Source: Amborella trichopoda (taxonomy: Eukaryota > Streptophyta > Magnoliopsida > Amborellales > Amborellaceae). Taken from it: 64,000 nt of DNA. Every line of letters begins with the position of its first letter. Positions within the stretch are counted from its first letter, which is position 1. This document shows, in pieces, positions 44,501-55,320 of the stretch. The stretch is taken from contig NW_006498527.1 in the NCBI RefSeq assembly GCF_000471905.2, positions 2,124,366-2,188,365 of the forward strand, written 5' to 3'. The position numbers were made by a program, and so were the translations under genes. The notes below the pieces were generated by a model that did not search any database, was not told where the DNA came from, and worked only from the letters and a program-made list of their open reading frames with translations.

Positions 44501-45704
44501 TTAGTTCACCATGTAATAAGCATTTAGTTCACCATGTAATAAGAAATATTGGCACGAGAATATCTTTAGAACAACTACAAAAGATAGAGATACAACACAG
44601 AATAATAGATCGATGCATCTAATTAAACTGCATGAGATTAACAAACCTGAATTCGACTCTCAGAATTCCAAGAACTAAGTCCATGCCTTACTAGTGTGAC
44701 CTCTTTTGAAGTAGATAGAGGTTCATATGTGAGTGGCAGCGTGCCCCCTTTGAAATCAATTGCACCACCAGTCGTTGGAGCTTTGTTTACCAACTGTTCC
44801 ACTGTTAGGGCATTATTCGAAGTATCTTGAGCTCGGGATACAATAGAGTTGGAGAGACCTGCAAGACCAGAGTTCCAAGATTCGGGTTTTGAGGGACTAA
44901 CTCAGAGAATTCTTTTTTTAAGAAAATATATATAGCAGGATAGATGAAGGCTCACTGAGAAAAAAAAAAAGTCGTTGTTTCTGATTCATAGCGAAATTTG
45001 ATTCACATACTCTTATGAAGCTGAGCCATTTAATAAAAATGGGGGGCCAATAGTTTAGTACATGAAAAAAATAAACCAAATTTTCATGAATAACAGTCAT
45101 TATGCTCTTTTTCCTTGCTTCCCATTCATCTTCATGATTGTTGAAAAAACGGGTGAGAACAGAAGAGCTGTGTAAGAAAGATGCCAAATTTAAAGAAGAC
45201 GAGAGAACTCCAGGTTAGAATTACAGAGAAAATGTATCCAAGAAGAGAAATTTAATTAAATGAAACATATGAGGAATTTCTTTCCATTTTCAATAAATAC
45301 AAAAATACACGGTAGAACCAATTTATTTCTGAACCTTCAGCTAAAACTTAACAAAAATGAACTTCAAAGACATGGACTGAACAAGTAGCATACAATTATT
45401 TTTTTACATTAAATTATATAACCAAACCAGCTGATTGTGGTAAAGACTCAAATTTAAAATTATTTGTTTACATTAACTTATATAATAAAACCAGCTGATT
45501 GTGATAAAGGCTACAAATTTGAATAGTGTGTGAGAGAGAGAGAGAAATTTGAATAGTGGGTGTGTGTGTGTGAGAGAGAGAGATGGTACCAAAAAGGGTG
45601 GGACAGTTTCTCGAAAGGGTTGTATGCATACGTCGCGGGAATCGCCTGTTGATGAAAGTTAGGCGCTCTCCAAGGTGGGGTTTTGCTGCTATCACCCCTT
45701 CCAT
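40788..45704 (-). CDS. Chloroplast 2-carboxy-D-arabinitol-1-phosphatase-like protein (spliced; middle exons in the gap)
   Basis: Histidine-phosphatase (PGM-fold) family; relatives act in plastids on Rubisco-inhibiting sugar phosphates. Four exons seen. Exon 1, 45704-45590: Arg-rich presequence starting MEGVIAAKPHLG, donor GTACCA. Exon 2, 44900-44647: TVEQLVNKAPTTGGAIDFKG and VTLVRHGLSSWN, with catalytic RHG at 110-112. Exon 3, 42879-42760: GSSDLSILTEAGGMQAERCR and FDQCFSSPISRAK. Last exon, 40911-40788: FRAIDVNNGGITRLVFNQRG and TTAHLYNDSIYL, then TAG. Phases agree: exons 1 plus 2 make 369 nt, exon 1 ends G and exon 2 starts TT (Val), exon 3 is 120 nt. About 100 expected residues, including the second catalytic His and the EAHLFFLEGMK region, are absent and should lie in the N run (41687-42684). 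The 5' exon is the least certain. A MITE sits in the last intron. Whether the gene is intact cannot be judged. Confidence 0.78.
40974..41368 (+). mobile_element. MITE family A, copy 3, in an intron of the phosphatase gene
   Basis: 395 bp. Ends GGGTGCAGTTTGCATACGGA and, inverted, GGAAAAAGTTTATATAAGGA. Flanks AATAGAAAA (40965-40973) and AATAAAAAA (41369-41377) form a 9-bp duplication with one change. It contains the palindrome CATCTCGATGTCGAGATG (about 41245-41262). It lies just upstream of the last exon in gene direction. Confidence 0.82.
41360..41457. repeat. 49-bp perfect tandem duplication at the MITE edge
   Basis: The unit starting ACTTTTTCCAATAAAAAAAG occupies 41360-41408 and again 41409-41457 with no difference. 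It includes the last bases of the MITE and its flank. It is 60 bp from the SSR and gap, so an assembly artefact is possible. Confidence 0.85.
41516..41686. repeat. Compound (AG)n and (ACG)n microsatellite
   Basis: About 58 bp of (AG)n, then (ACG)n interrupted by ACGTACGACG units, then mixed ACG/AG blocks up to the gap. Beyond the gap the (AG)n resumes (42685-42715). Open frames reading through this region are artefacts. Confidence 0.9.
41687..42684. other. Assembly gap (998 N)
   Basis: Unsequenced run inside a microsatellite. It must hold the missing central exon(s) of the phosphatase gene if that gene is complete. True length unknown. Confidence 0.99.
44498..44543. repeat. 23-bp perfect tandem repeat in a phosphatase-gene intron
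   Basis: CATTTAGTTCACCATGTAAT plus AAG occurs twice in direct succession, 100 bp downstream of exon 2 in gene direction. Probably replication slippage. Confidence 0.85.
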
Positions 45705-47704
45705 CTCTCTCCCTCCTCAAAATTCTCTCTCTCAAAACTCTCTCTCTGTTCTCTGTGTCTCTTGTTAAGGGCTTGCTTTGGAAAACCCGGTAATCCTGAG
45801 AGCAGCAGGTCTCGATCAGGCACTGTTATCTTCTGAATTGTAAATATCAGTTTCCCAACTCCAACCTCCACCGCACGAAATCAGCATGTACCCTCTCTCT
45901 CTCTCTACAATTTCTAGTAAGTGGTGAGGAGGAGTAGTAAATTTATCCACACCACTTCAGGAAAATAAAGTAGTTTTCTTGTATGTGGTGAGGAAGAGTT
46001 CAGGTGAGAGAGTAAACTTAACCACACTTCAGGAAAATAAAGTTCAAGTGAGACAGAGAGACGTTGCACTACTGCTTGCACCACTGAGGAAAATAAGGTA
46101 ATTGTATTTGAGACCATTTATCTCCCAAGGTCACAATTATCCTTTGCATTACATGTTGTTTGGGGAATATCATGAAATTTGAGAAATTTTTTATGGTAGA
46201 ACTTTGAGTCTAGTCAATATATGATTATATCGGCCCATTTGAAATATGAAAGATAAAAGTGATTGTGAGATCATTGTGTTAAAAATAAATGCTTTTTTTG
46301 TATATTTTTCTGAAAAATAAAATTAAACTTTGATGAGAGGACCTTTAAAAACCCAAATAGAGCTGGGCTGGAGGCGTCTTGAGGGATCAAGATGGAACTA
46401 TCTTATTCATTTTTTAAGGACCTGTGGCAATTGCACTCAATGAGATGAAAGCATGGATGTTTTCAGAAATTATGGGAGCATGTAGCGAATGCACAAAGCC
46501 GTTTTAGGAGATTCCATGAATGTCATCAAGGGTGTGAAGGAAAACAAAGGGTGCCCTAGCACCTCAATCCAATTTTTTAATAAAATCTAAATTTAACCTA
46601 AGGTGAAACACAATCTTTGCACTGCTTAAGAGGATGTAACACCGAGGCTGACACCATAGCTGCAGCCAGAATAAGTTTGGTATTCAATAGATTATGATTA
46701 AACCTACGGCACTATTGACATTTTTGGTAACCGCAACAGCAAATTTGGAAGCGACTAATGGAATTACTCAAAACACTCAGAATTAAAAAGAAAAGAAAAT
46801 TCTATTTGCTGCGAATAAAAATCAGGGTACCCTAGAAGAGTATAGAGTATTGGGGGTTGGAGGTGTGAAAAATGCGACTGGGGGAATAAACGAAGTGGAT
46901 TAGCCGAAGAAAATGAGCAAGACCTTGTCAGAGCCAAAAGGGGGCTCCAATTCTTGGAAGTTACAATGTAACTTACCATCGTTGCTGCTACTACTCTGAG
47001 GCATTTAGTTCAGCAAAATTCATTTGAATACACATATATTAGAAACAAACAGCAAACTGTTTTGTCGGTTCTGACATTTACATTCTTCACATCGGATTCA
47101 AGCTTATTACATGTTTATTCTTTAACTCCTTTTTTCTTCTATATATATCAATATTGCCTTTTCCCTGAAATTTTCTCCATTTCAATGTCTTTCTAAGTTT
47201 CCATTCAACATGTCAGCAAGTGCAGTGCACAGATTTGAATCCTGTTACAATCAGATCAGGTCCCTTAAAAAACCATATATAACACCCACATGGTATCAAT
47301 TGTAATCATGGTAAAACAGAAACAATATGATCGATAATAAGAATAATAACAAGAAAGAAGAGAATACAAAAGAGTAAACCAAGGCATTTGACTTAACAGT
47401 AAGCCACCTGGTTGGTAGTGAGAGGTCTTGGTTCCCACCCCCTCTCTGAAAATCAGCCAAACCACCCAATCAAGAAAAATAATGGATATTACAAGAGAAG
47501 GCTACTAATACAATGACCCAACTACCAGTCCTCTACTTAAGGGATAACAACATCTATGACAAAACGCTGGTTTCTTCAACATTTACATTTGCAGCTGCAA
47601 TCCAAGCACAATTGCAGGACAAAATCTATAGCTTCACCCACATGAATCAGCTAGAATTACAAGATAAGAAACGAAGGAAAAACTTCCTACTATTTTGCAC
47701 ATTC
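45705..47704. other. Intergenic between the two minus-strand genes
   Basis: 45705-45770 is a CT-rich (GA-rich on the minus strand) stretch that fits a 5' leader of the phosphatase gene. 45950-46065 has a duplicated CACTTCAGGAAAATAAAGT unit. 47100-47704 is the likely 3' untranslated region and flank of the NLP gene, with a minus-strand AATAAA near 47116-47121. No other gene seen. Confidence 0.55.
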
Positions 47705-50700
47705 TCATTCTCCCGAACTCTCACATGAGCTACCCAAGTTGGAGACTACATCATGCACCAACAACCTGATCACATGCCCCATTGATGCCATCAAGATATC
47801 AATGCATTCCTGCAAATCAGCATCACATGCCAACAAAACCCATTCTTGATCATCATCCAAATACTTAATATCAAAAGTACCCATCTCCAATTTGAGCCTC
47901 TTTGCCACCTCTTCATTCAATTCCACCACCCCCGAAGTAAAACGCAGCCGAAACCTGATGATGTCCTCCTTATATGAGGCCTTCACAGCCACACTTTTTA
48001 TGTCAGCTTGGGTTTCTTGCACAAAGGGTGAAACAATAGCTGGTTGAAAAGGTGGGTGAGGTTCTAGAGAGAGAGGAAGAGGCTCTTGTACTCCATTTGG
48101 CTCGGGTAATTGCTCCTCTGGTATATCTTCCGTACCCATGTTACAAAGAGAACTCAAATCTTTACAACTGCCTGCATCGACAATGGGTCGGAACCCATCA
48201 AAGCTTTCTATCTCATGGATGAGAGAAGTGTGCAAGTTGTTCAATTGGGTCTCGCTAGTTGGGCTACTTAGGCATGAACCTTGAGAAGTCGGAGCTTCAG
48301 TGGCTTCATCGCCAACGTCGCTCTTACTCTTAGACTCATGCACAGTGTATCCAACATCACCAAGTTGTTGGTGAACATCTGATTCAATTCTAATCAGCGG
48401 TTCAACCTGGCTGTTAGGATGCTCCTCCTCAAGGGTTTTAGAGGGTGGTGTTTCTCTTTCTTTCTCCACAGAGTGATGAGAGTGCTCTTTAGAGGCTTTT
48501 AGATCGGTGGACAAAGGAATAGGACCCAGAGCCACAGGGAGGTTGAATGCCCCTTCTGCACCATGGACGGATTCAATCACTCGTTGCAACTTAGAGAGCG
48601 AACGGTTCACCTTGTTGATCTTGCGAGATGGCCATCGAGAGATTCCATGTTGCCTACATATGCGCTTGAGAGTAGTGGGGCAAACTGTATAGCAGAAAAT
48701 TGAAGTTCAATTTTTCCCAAAAAAAAGAGGATACTTGGGAATCAAGAATTTCAGAAGAATAGGAAAATAGACAAAAGGGGATCCAAAGATTTGGGTCAAT
48801 GCTAATAACTTCACAGAAAATTTGCTAGAAAGATTTTTAAATCTAGCTACTGCTCCATATATAAATGTTCATATGATATCTCTAGAAAGTAGACCCAAAA
48901 AAAAAGTGAAGAAAAGCATGACAAATGGCTATGAAAAAAGCATGTAAAGTAAGACTGCATCCAGATCCAGCATTGATATAGGATACTTAGTAACAATTGC
49001 AGCCACATGTCAAATGGTGTTTCAGAGCACTATGGACAAGACTTCGGATTCCTTTACTTAGAGCTATTACGCTTGAATGTGCCAATAGATCTGCAATTTA
49101 CACAGTAGCAATCATGCCTTTGATGACTGCACTAAATGTATTGGGATGACTGCCACTTTATTCTACATAAAATTATGTAAGACATTATCCAATTGCCTCA
49201 TATGCCTACTCCAGATCAAATAGCAGATATAATAACTAAATCTCTTGGCACTGACAGACATAATATCCTAGTTGGCAAGCAATTCATTTGTACTCCACTC
49301 TCCAGTATGAAGGGGATACTGAGTATGGTCTCCAGACAGGTAGGTCTATCCATCATTGTGCATTAGTAAATAATGAGAACTGCTAAAGGATTTTTTATTT
49401 TTTTTTATACTGTTAACGTTTTCATTGAGAGAAGTAACTGCTAAAGTGTATATTGATAGATTACTGCACCTCAGCCAGCATTTTGATATTATTGAAGGGC
49501 AGTAATGCAGTGTCTTGATCAAATAAAAAAAAAATAGAAAATTTATGTAATGAACATGATTTGTTCACAACAATCTAAAAATCCCAAAATTAAACACATC
49601 TTGATTTGTAGGAGCACAACATGGGGGGGCCCTTCGCTCATTTGGTCAGTCAAATATTTCCACAAAGATCATGAAGGGATATCGACAGATGAATATTATG
49701 ATTTTAGTAGTCCTGTATTATTCCATCAGTTTAAGAGAGACTGTTTCTCGCTCCATACATGTTGCATCCGTCAAGGTTGACCAGTGCAGATTTGGCTAGT
49801 CAGACCAAGATAGTTTCTTACTGTGAAAATGTTGATGTATAAAGGTTGACGCTCCATAGCAGCAAGCCAAGCCGGCCAGTCTGGTCCGGTTTACCGGTTT
49901 ACTGCTTAAGCAGGTAGTACCAATTTACCAGGACAAAGTAGAAAACCTAGACACAGACATGGTTCTGGAAAATGTCTGTGGAAAAGAATTAATTGATTTA
50001 CCTATGAGATATTCTAAAAACTTTTGTATGCTAAAATGCACTTTCAAAAATAAGGTTGGAATGCTTAACCAGCATAGAAGGACAGAGAAGAGTGCAATTT
50101 GGTATTCACCTAAATAGGTGGGAATACCTCCAATACTTTTTGCAGCAAGCCAAGCCGGCCAGTCTGGTCCGGTTTACCAGTTTACTGCTTAAGCAGGTAG
50201 TACCAATTTAACAGGACAAAGTAGAAAACCTAGACACAGACATGGTTCTGGAAAAGGTCTGTGGAAAATAATTAATTGATTTACCTATGAGACATTCTAA
50301 AAACTTTTGTATGCTAAAATGCACTTTCAAAAATAAGGTTGGAATGCTTAACCAGCATAGAAGGACAGAGAAGCGTGCAATTTGGTATTCAGCTAAATAG
50401 GTGGGAATACCTCCAATACTCTTTGCAGAATCCTTGAGACTCCCAGCAAAATACTGTTTGAGTACCTCTAAGCTTATTGTCTTCTCGGCTTTCCCCCTCC
50501 TCCTTTCTAAGCCCTTCTTCACATTTTTACCCTTAGAAAGAGGAGCAGCAGCATGTTCTTGTTCTGTATTTATCAGTTTCCCATCATCCTTATGGACTTC
50601 AACCTCAGAAGGCCGCTGCTGCTCCAAAAGTTGCAACTCATCATTCTCATGAGGTTCGCCACTTTCTTGAGTGATGTGAACATTAGCACAATTTTGACCT

Positions 50701-53700
50701 GTTTCACCTTCAATCATCATATCACCTCCCCCATTCATAGAACCTTCAATTATTTCTAGCACATTTTCCTCCATCAACTCTTGGTCGCTAACAACCCTTA
50801 AGCTCCGGCGACACCCTTGTATAGTTGTAGCTAGAGAATCCAAAAGGCGCTGCTGCTCTGTAGTGTCTTTGCAGTTGGGTGGCAAAAAAAACTCCAATAT
50901 ATAATCATCACTCCCAGTATGAGTGCTTCTTAGACATATAGCAAGGGCACCGGCTAATCCAAACATGCGTGCATAGTGAACAAGGGGGTATTCGGTTTTG
51001 CTAAATTGAGTTATGTCCCTCGAGAAACGAGGCCTATGTGATTCAAATGCCCTACCAGTTACCCCTTGACCCTTTTGCAAATGATGTTCTGAGCAAGCAT
51101 CCCTAAACCCCCACATATGAGCATCAACAACATAGAATGCCACATCAGTTGTTGACATGCAAACTTGTCCCATACAACTCCCATCAAAGCTTGTGCAACT
51201 CTTCCTTGAACCACCCCCATGGGCAAGAACACTTCGGTGGCGACATGGAACCCAAGTCTGGGCTAAAGGTAGACTGTGGGTCTCACAAACCACAGTTACT
51301 ATTTCCAAGATTTCAGCCAAGGCAGCTTGGCGGCCTTCATTACATATCTGATCAGAAATAGAATTAGGTTAGCAGTTATCCAATTGGATTCTTGACATTG
51401 AAAGTTTCACAGGCTAATAGTGCCTAATAGCCTTGGGTTTTCTTTCATTAAAAAAAAAAAAACAGAATGGGGCTCTTAGGTTTTCTTTCAACTTAACCCC
51501 CAAAAATGAAAGAGAGAAGAATCAACCATAATAAACTCACCTGCAGATTTGGATGATCCAATATTTCAGAACTTTTCAGATTTACAGCCTGCAATGAATA
51601 TGTAGCATGTATGTCAGGTGAGACATAAAACATCAGGGTTTTTTAATAAAGCGTTAGCAGACGATACTGCATAGTCATCTTTCATTTCTTTTTGAAGCTT
51701 GAAGAAATAATAATCACCGTCATCATCATCTACATCTTATCCCAATCAATATAAATGATAAAAAGCACTCACAAAAATCTATAAAAGGAAGCAAGCTCAA
51801 ATTCTTCCAAAACTAGAGGTGTGGATATGAAGAAACTTAAATGGCTCGATGGAAGAATACATGCTTTCAGTATATGTAACCATTTCACATTAAACCAGCT
51901 GAAAAGTATAAACTGAATCATGGAATTCAGTTCCATCCTGCCATACCATAAGATCTCACAAAATCTTTCCAACTTATCATCACATACACTGACTAGTAGA
52001 AAACTCGTAACTGAAGCAGAGTACACAACAAATGTCAACTACGAGAGAATGTTCATATACATGTGCTAATTCATGAGACTGGAATCAGGTTGACCTCCTC
52101 ATCTACATTAGTGTGTGGAGGCGATATTAATGATATTGCTATCACGAAGAACCTTGTGTTTCATGAATGGTCGAAACATTGAGAGGCGAACTACCATTTT
52201 GTCTGCCAACATTATTTCTAGAGAAATTTCTCTCCCACATATGGGAAACCTCCTCACTAAGAAGATGATGCAACCTCACAAGAGTTTCTAACACAAAAAC
52301 AAAATCTCAAGTTGACATATCCAGATGATCCCCTAGTGTTAATAAGACAGGGAGTGCTATTACATGTGTCAGGACCTAATTATCCTTCATGCGTTATAAT
52401 GAGTATGCTTTTCCATTGTGTAGTAGAAGGTTTTGTGTGTTAAGTTTATTTTTTTGAGAATGTTAACATTGTATTACTATATGTTTTAAATACAAGCAGT
52501 ATCCCCTAATCAAGGGTAATCGAATGGATGGATACAGTCAGAACTAAAGCAAAAAGCTCCCATCAAGAAAGAAAGCCAAGGGGGCCCCAAACCACTAGGG
52601 CCCAGGGCCTATGGCTCCCTCTTTAGCCAATTCATCACGAGAGTTACACTCTCGCCACACATGATTCCAAGAGAACATTGTCATTCATCCGCAAGAGAGT
52701 TACACTCCCTCTTTTGTGTGTAAGCTTATTGGTCTTCACATAGTTGTAAGCTCAATAGTAGTTCTACCCTAAGTCATTGTCTATACAAGTACTAAGTATT
52801 TTATTATTCATTAATGAGATTCATTCTTTCCCTTCTCTCTTAAGTTTGATCATGCTATTATAGAATCCATTTGACACGTGCAACTAAACCTAGACATGCA
52901 TTACCTTGATCCTAAGAAGCTATAGTTCCTTGAAGATGATAGTCCACACCAGAAGATGGCACAAGCTGTTTAGGCAATTCCAATGCAAAACTGGCTGCCT
53001 CTTCACACCCACCTAATGGAGAATCCGTTTTCTACTATTCAAAAACAAATACCAAACAAAATGAATACAAGAAGGCTAACATAAGCTCAGGAAGCATGAT
53101 TTTTAACGACATCAACATTACACCTTATCATATAGCAGTTAACTAATTACATGGAAGCTCCAACTATCCTCAGTGAATGCATACCAATTTACATCAAATC
53201 CATAAATCAAAAATTCAAGTCACCAGTTCCATAGGCAAAATGGGATGCACATGCAGCAAAACATCATGCAAGAAGCGAAATTCACATTCTTATTGTAGCT
53301 TTTTCCACATGCTCATATCATAGCTTTTCTCAACCCGGTTGAATTGCAAAAGAACACAGGTCAAGAATGTTAAACCAAACTAACTTAAAAGGTACAAAAA
53401 CATTAAGAAACAAAGATAAGTACGTAGACACATGTACTGGTTTCTTTTCTTTTTTTTTTTTGATTGGCGACGGAACCATTTGTTTCATTGGGAAAAACTT
53501 TTAGCCTACAAAGAAAAAGAAGAAGCAAAGTAGACCATATGAGCACAAACCTCAAGAGCCTTACAAACTTTATCAACCTCAGGAGCATAATTTATCTTCT
53601 GGGCTGTCATGATAAGCTCGACAACACCAACACACGATTGCCCCAAAGGCTCGAACACTGGCAAAGCTAGTGTTCCCCGGACATTGTAATGCATAGCATG

Positions 53701-54567
53701 AGTAAGTCTTGCGTATTCGTTGCTGCTATAATACTGAACATTCGGGGTCCATTCAGGCAGCTTCTTTCTAAAAACCCGGCCAGGAAGTCCTAAATCACTA
53801 TCCTTCTCAGGATCAGTCGAAAAAACATACATAAGAGACACAGTCCTATATTGGAGAAGGCCATTGCTATGGGGGTCAAGAACAAAGGGTTGGCCTGAAG
53901 TGGTGAGAACATATTTATCTCCATTCTTAACAGGTGCCCAAACTTGAACTAATACATGCTGCTCTGTAGATTCCTTAAAGTACCGAAGAGCCTGCATCAT
54001 CCTTGCCTTAAGAACACAGGAACCATCAGATTCAGACCTTTCATCCACAACCCAGTTCTGATTATTCGAAGCCTTATCTGATTTTTCATTTGAATTGCTC
54101 TCCGAAATCACAATAAAACCCCCAGTTTGGTTCTTTTCTGAGAGGCCCATCATATGATTTGGACCTGGAAGCCCATTCGAGCCATCACAGTTGGTTAAAT
54201 CGATGGATTTCTCCTGTTTCAGGCCTGATTCAGGGTCAATATTGCCTGGAATTGTAATTTGTGGATCGTTTTCTGAAATTTTAAGGGGAAAAGAATTGTC
54301 TGAGAAAAGCCACATGGGGCTATAAGATTCAGGGTTATACATGGTTTTAGGAAGGGAAGATGAGGCTTCGAATTGTTGGGTAACTTGCGTTTCAGTGGTT
54401 TTATCAGGCTGTGTAGGAAACTGACTAAAATCAGGGATGTTGTGGCTAGGGGAAAGTGAACAGAAGGAGAGTTCCTGGCAATTTGGAGAGAAGGCGTAGC
54501 CTGATGCAACATCTTCATTTGTTGATTCATTTACCCAAGCACCATCCATGTCCAAATCCAAATCCAT
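47705..54567 (-). CDS. NLP7: NIN-like protein, NLP6/7 type, four exons
   Basis: Nuclear transcription factor of nitrate signalling; NLP7 of Arabidopsis also senses nitrate through its N-terminal region (family knowledge). Exons: 54567-53551, 51588-51541, 51347-50411, 48684-47705; phases agree and give 993 residues (Arabidopsis NLP7 has 959). All junctions are GT/AG, for example exon 1 ends KVCKALE before GTTTGT. Seen: GAF-like N-terminal region with [20 protein letters not shown] and [12 protein letters not shown]; second half with [12 protein letters not shown] and [19 protein letters not shown] domain from [18 protein letters not shown] through [22 protein letters not shown] (RWPSRK 684-689); PB1 domain about 898-978 with basic Lys 902 and acidic [16 protein letters not shown] (944-959). 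Start [14 protein letters not shown] resembles the family's DVDDLDLDGSW. The gene appears intact. The symbol marks the subgroup; NLP6 and NLP7 cannot be told apart here. Confidence 0.94.
48950..49330 (+). pseudogene. Ty1/copia RNase H remnant in NLP intron 3 (antisense)
   Basis: The plus strand encodes broken pieces of copia RNase [17 protein letters not shown], then [20 protein letters not shown] and [19 protein letters not shown] (about 49190-49310), matching the C-terminal QIADIlTK...GK end of copia polyproteins. Stops and frame changes are frequent. LTRs were not found. Confidence 0.8.
49389..49435 (-). mobile_element. 47-bp LINE tail in NLP intron 3
   Basis: A T-rich run followed by ATACTGTTAACGTTTTCATT, the local LINE 3' tail in minus orientation. 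Flanked by a perfect 11-bp duplication AACTGCTAAAG (49378-49388, 49436-49446). An extreme 5' truncation. Confidence 0.83.
49862..50427 (-). repeat. 283-bp tandem duplication spanning the exon 3 splice donor of the NLP gene
   Basis: Units 49862-50144 and 50145-50427 are nearly identical, both beginning GCAAGCCAAGCCGGCCAGTC. The right unit includes the last 17 bases of exon 3 and its donor (exon ends at 50411). The left unit, within intron 3, carries a copy of the same exon end and donor (boundary at 50128/50127), so a second GTATTCCC donor lies 283 bp downstream. Confidence 0.9.
51705..51765 (-). mobile_element. Decayed RTE LINE tail in NLP intron 1
   Basis: The minus strand reads ATTGATTGGGATAAGATGTA followed by GATGATGATGACGG, resembling the RTE tail at 35694-35772. 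Short and diverged; no target duplication defined. Confidence 0.5.
52448..52711 (-). mobile_element. LINE 3' fragment in NLP intron 1, same strand as the gene
   Basis: 264 bp. The left end is a T run with GAGAATGTTAACATTGTATT. On the minus strand it encodes the RNase H end [20 protein letters not shown] followed by a stop. Flanks TTTTGTGTGTTAAGTTT (52431-52447) and TTTTGTGTGTAAGCTT (52712-52727) form an imperfect 16-17-bp target duplication. Confidence 0.82.
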
Positions 54568-54594
54568 TCTTCTTCTTCTTCCTCTCTCTCTCTC

Positions 54595-54657
54595 TTACAT
54601 GTTGTATTGCATTCTCTCTCTATTTCCGGCCATATCCACTTCCAGTTCCAAATCCAT
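54595..54657 (-). promoter_or_regulatory. NLP leader uORF, copy nearest the gene (20 codons)
   Basis: ATG at 54657, stop TAA at 54595-54597. It begins MDLELEVDMAG, echoing the main protein start MDLDLDMDG, because the start-codon region is tandemly repeated. It is in frame with the main ORF but ends 27 bp before the main ATG. Confidence 0.65.
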
Positions 54658-54699
54658 TCTCTTCTTCTTCTTCTTCACCTCTCTCTCTCTATCTCTCTC

Positions 54700-54763
54700 T
54701 TACAGGTCGTGTCTTTCCATTCTCTCTCTATTTCCACTCATCCACTTTCAATTTCAAATCCAT
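54700..54763 (-). promoter_or_regulatory. NLP leader uORFs, upstream copies (11 and 6 codons)
   Basis: ATG at 54763 opens MDLKLKVDEWK, stopping at 54728-54730. ATG at 54720 opens MERHDL, stopping at 54700-54702. The first is the third, oldest-looking copy of the start module. The surrounding minus strand is GA-rich, as expected for a leader, but the transcription start is not known. Confidence 0.55.
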
Positions 54764-54785
54764 TTCTCTCCTGCTTCACCTTTCT

Positions 54786-55312
54786 CTCTTAAACCCGGAG
54801 AAAAAATCAATGGCTTTTGCCACCCTGCAAAAATATCACCATTACATGAGACGTGATGGAATAAAACACCAGCCAGAAAATAATAATAATAAAAATAATG
54901 CTGTAAAAAAAAAATCTCCATTTCCAGCTCGATATATTAATGGCTGGAACCTTTTTGACATTGTTAACATAATCCAGTATGAGACAGTACAAAGAAGCAG
55001 CCATATGACTGAATCAGAATCCATAGCTTTGCTTCCCTTCTTTAAAATAAGGAGTAGCGCCTCTCTCTCCTAAAAATTTCGAAAATTATTTCTTGCTCAT
55101 TTAACAAAATTGCATTACGTCTTGGTCCTATAACAAATCCCGATTGTTTCTTAAGAAAATTAGTTCTTGCTCATAATATTGAATTACTTCTTTAGAAATT
55201 TATTTCTTGCTCAGATAACAAAATTGGCCCGTTCTCCACGGGCCCGTATACTATGCTTCCGGCGGACTATACTGTTCATATACCACTACTTGAAACATGC
55301 ATTTGGGAATTT
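54786..55312. other. Probable NLP promoter-proximal region
   Basis: No gene. AT-rich with an AATAATAATAAAAATAA stretch near 54880. A minus-strand TTAATATATCG at about 54930 is a possible TATA box, unproven. Confidence 0.4.
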
Positions 55313-55320
55313 TTTTTAAA

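Larger units (their letters stand above)
54545..54785 (-). repeat. Triplicated start-codon module of the NLP gene
   Basis: Three imperfect units on the plus strand of the pattern (TT)CCAAATCCAT, then TCTTC repeats, CTCTCTCT and CATTCTCTCTCTATTTCC, with the CAT (ATG on the minus strand) at 54565, 54655 and 54761, spaced 90 and 106 bp. The unit at the gene holds the real start. Confidence 0.85.

Noticed and set aside
44897..45190. An additional coding exon (SSVLTRFFNNHEDEWEARKK) in the phosphatase gene
   Set aside because: Its phase does not fit exon 1, and direct joining of exons 1 and 2 already gives a consistent frame.
54456..55073. 205-codon plus-strand ORF opposite NLP exon 1
   Set aside because: It is antisense to the NLP start and reads the CT-rich leader repeats.
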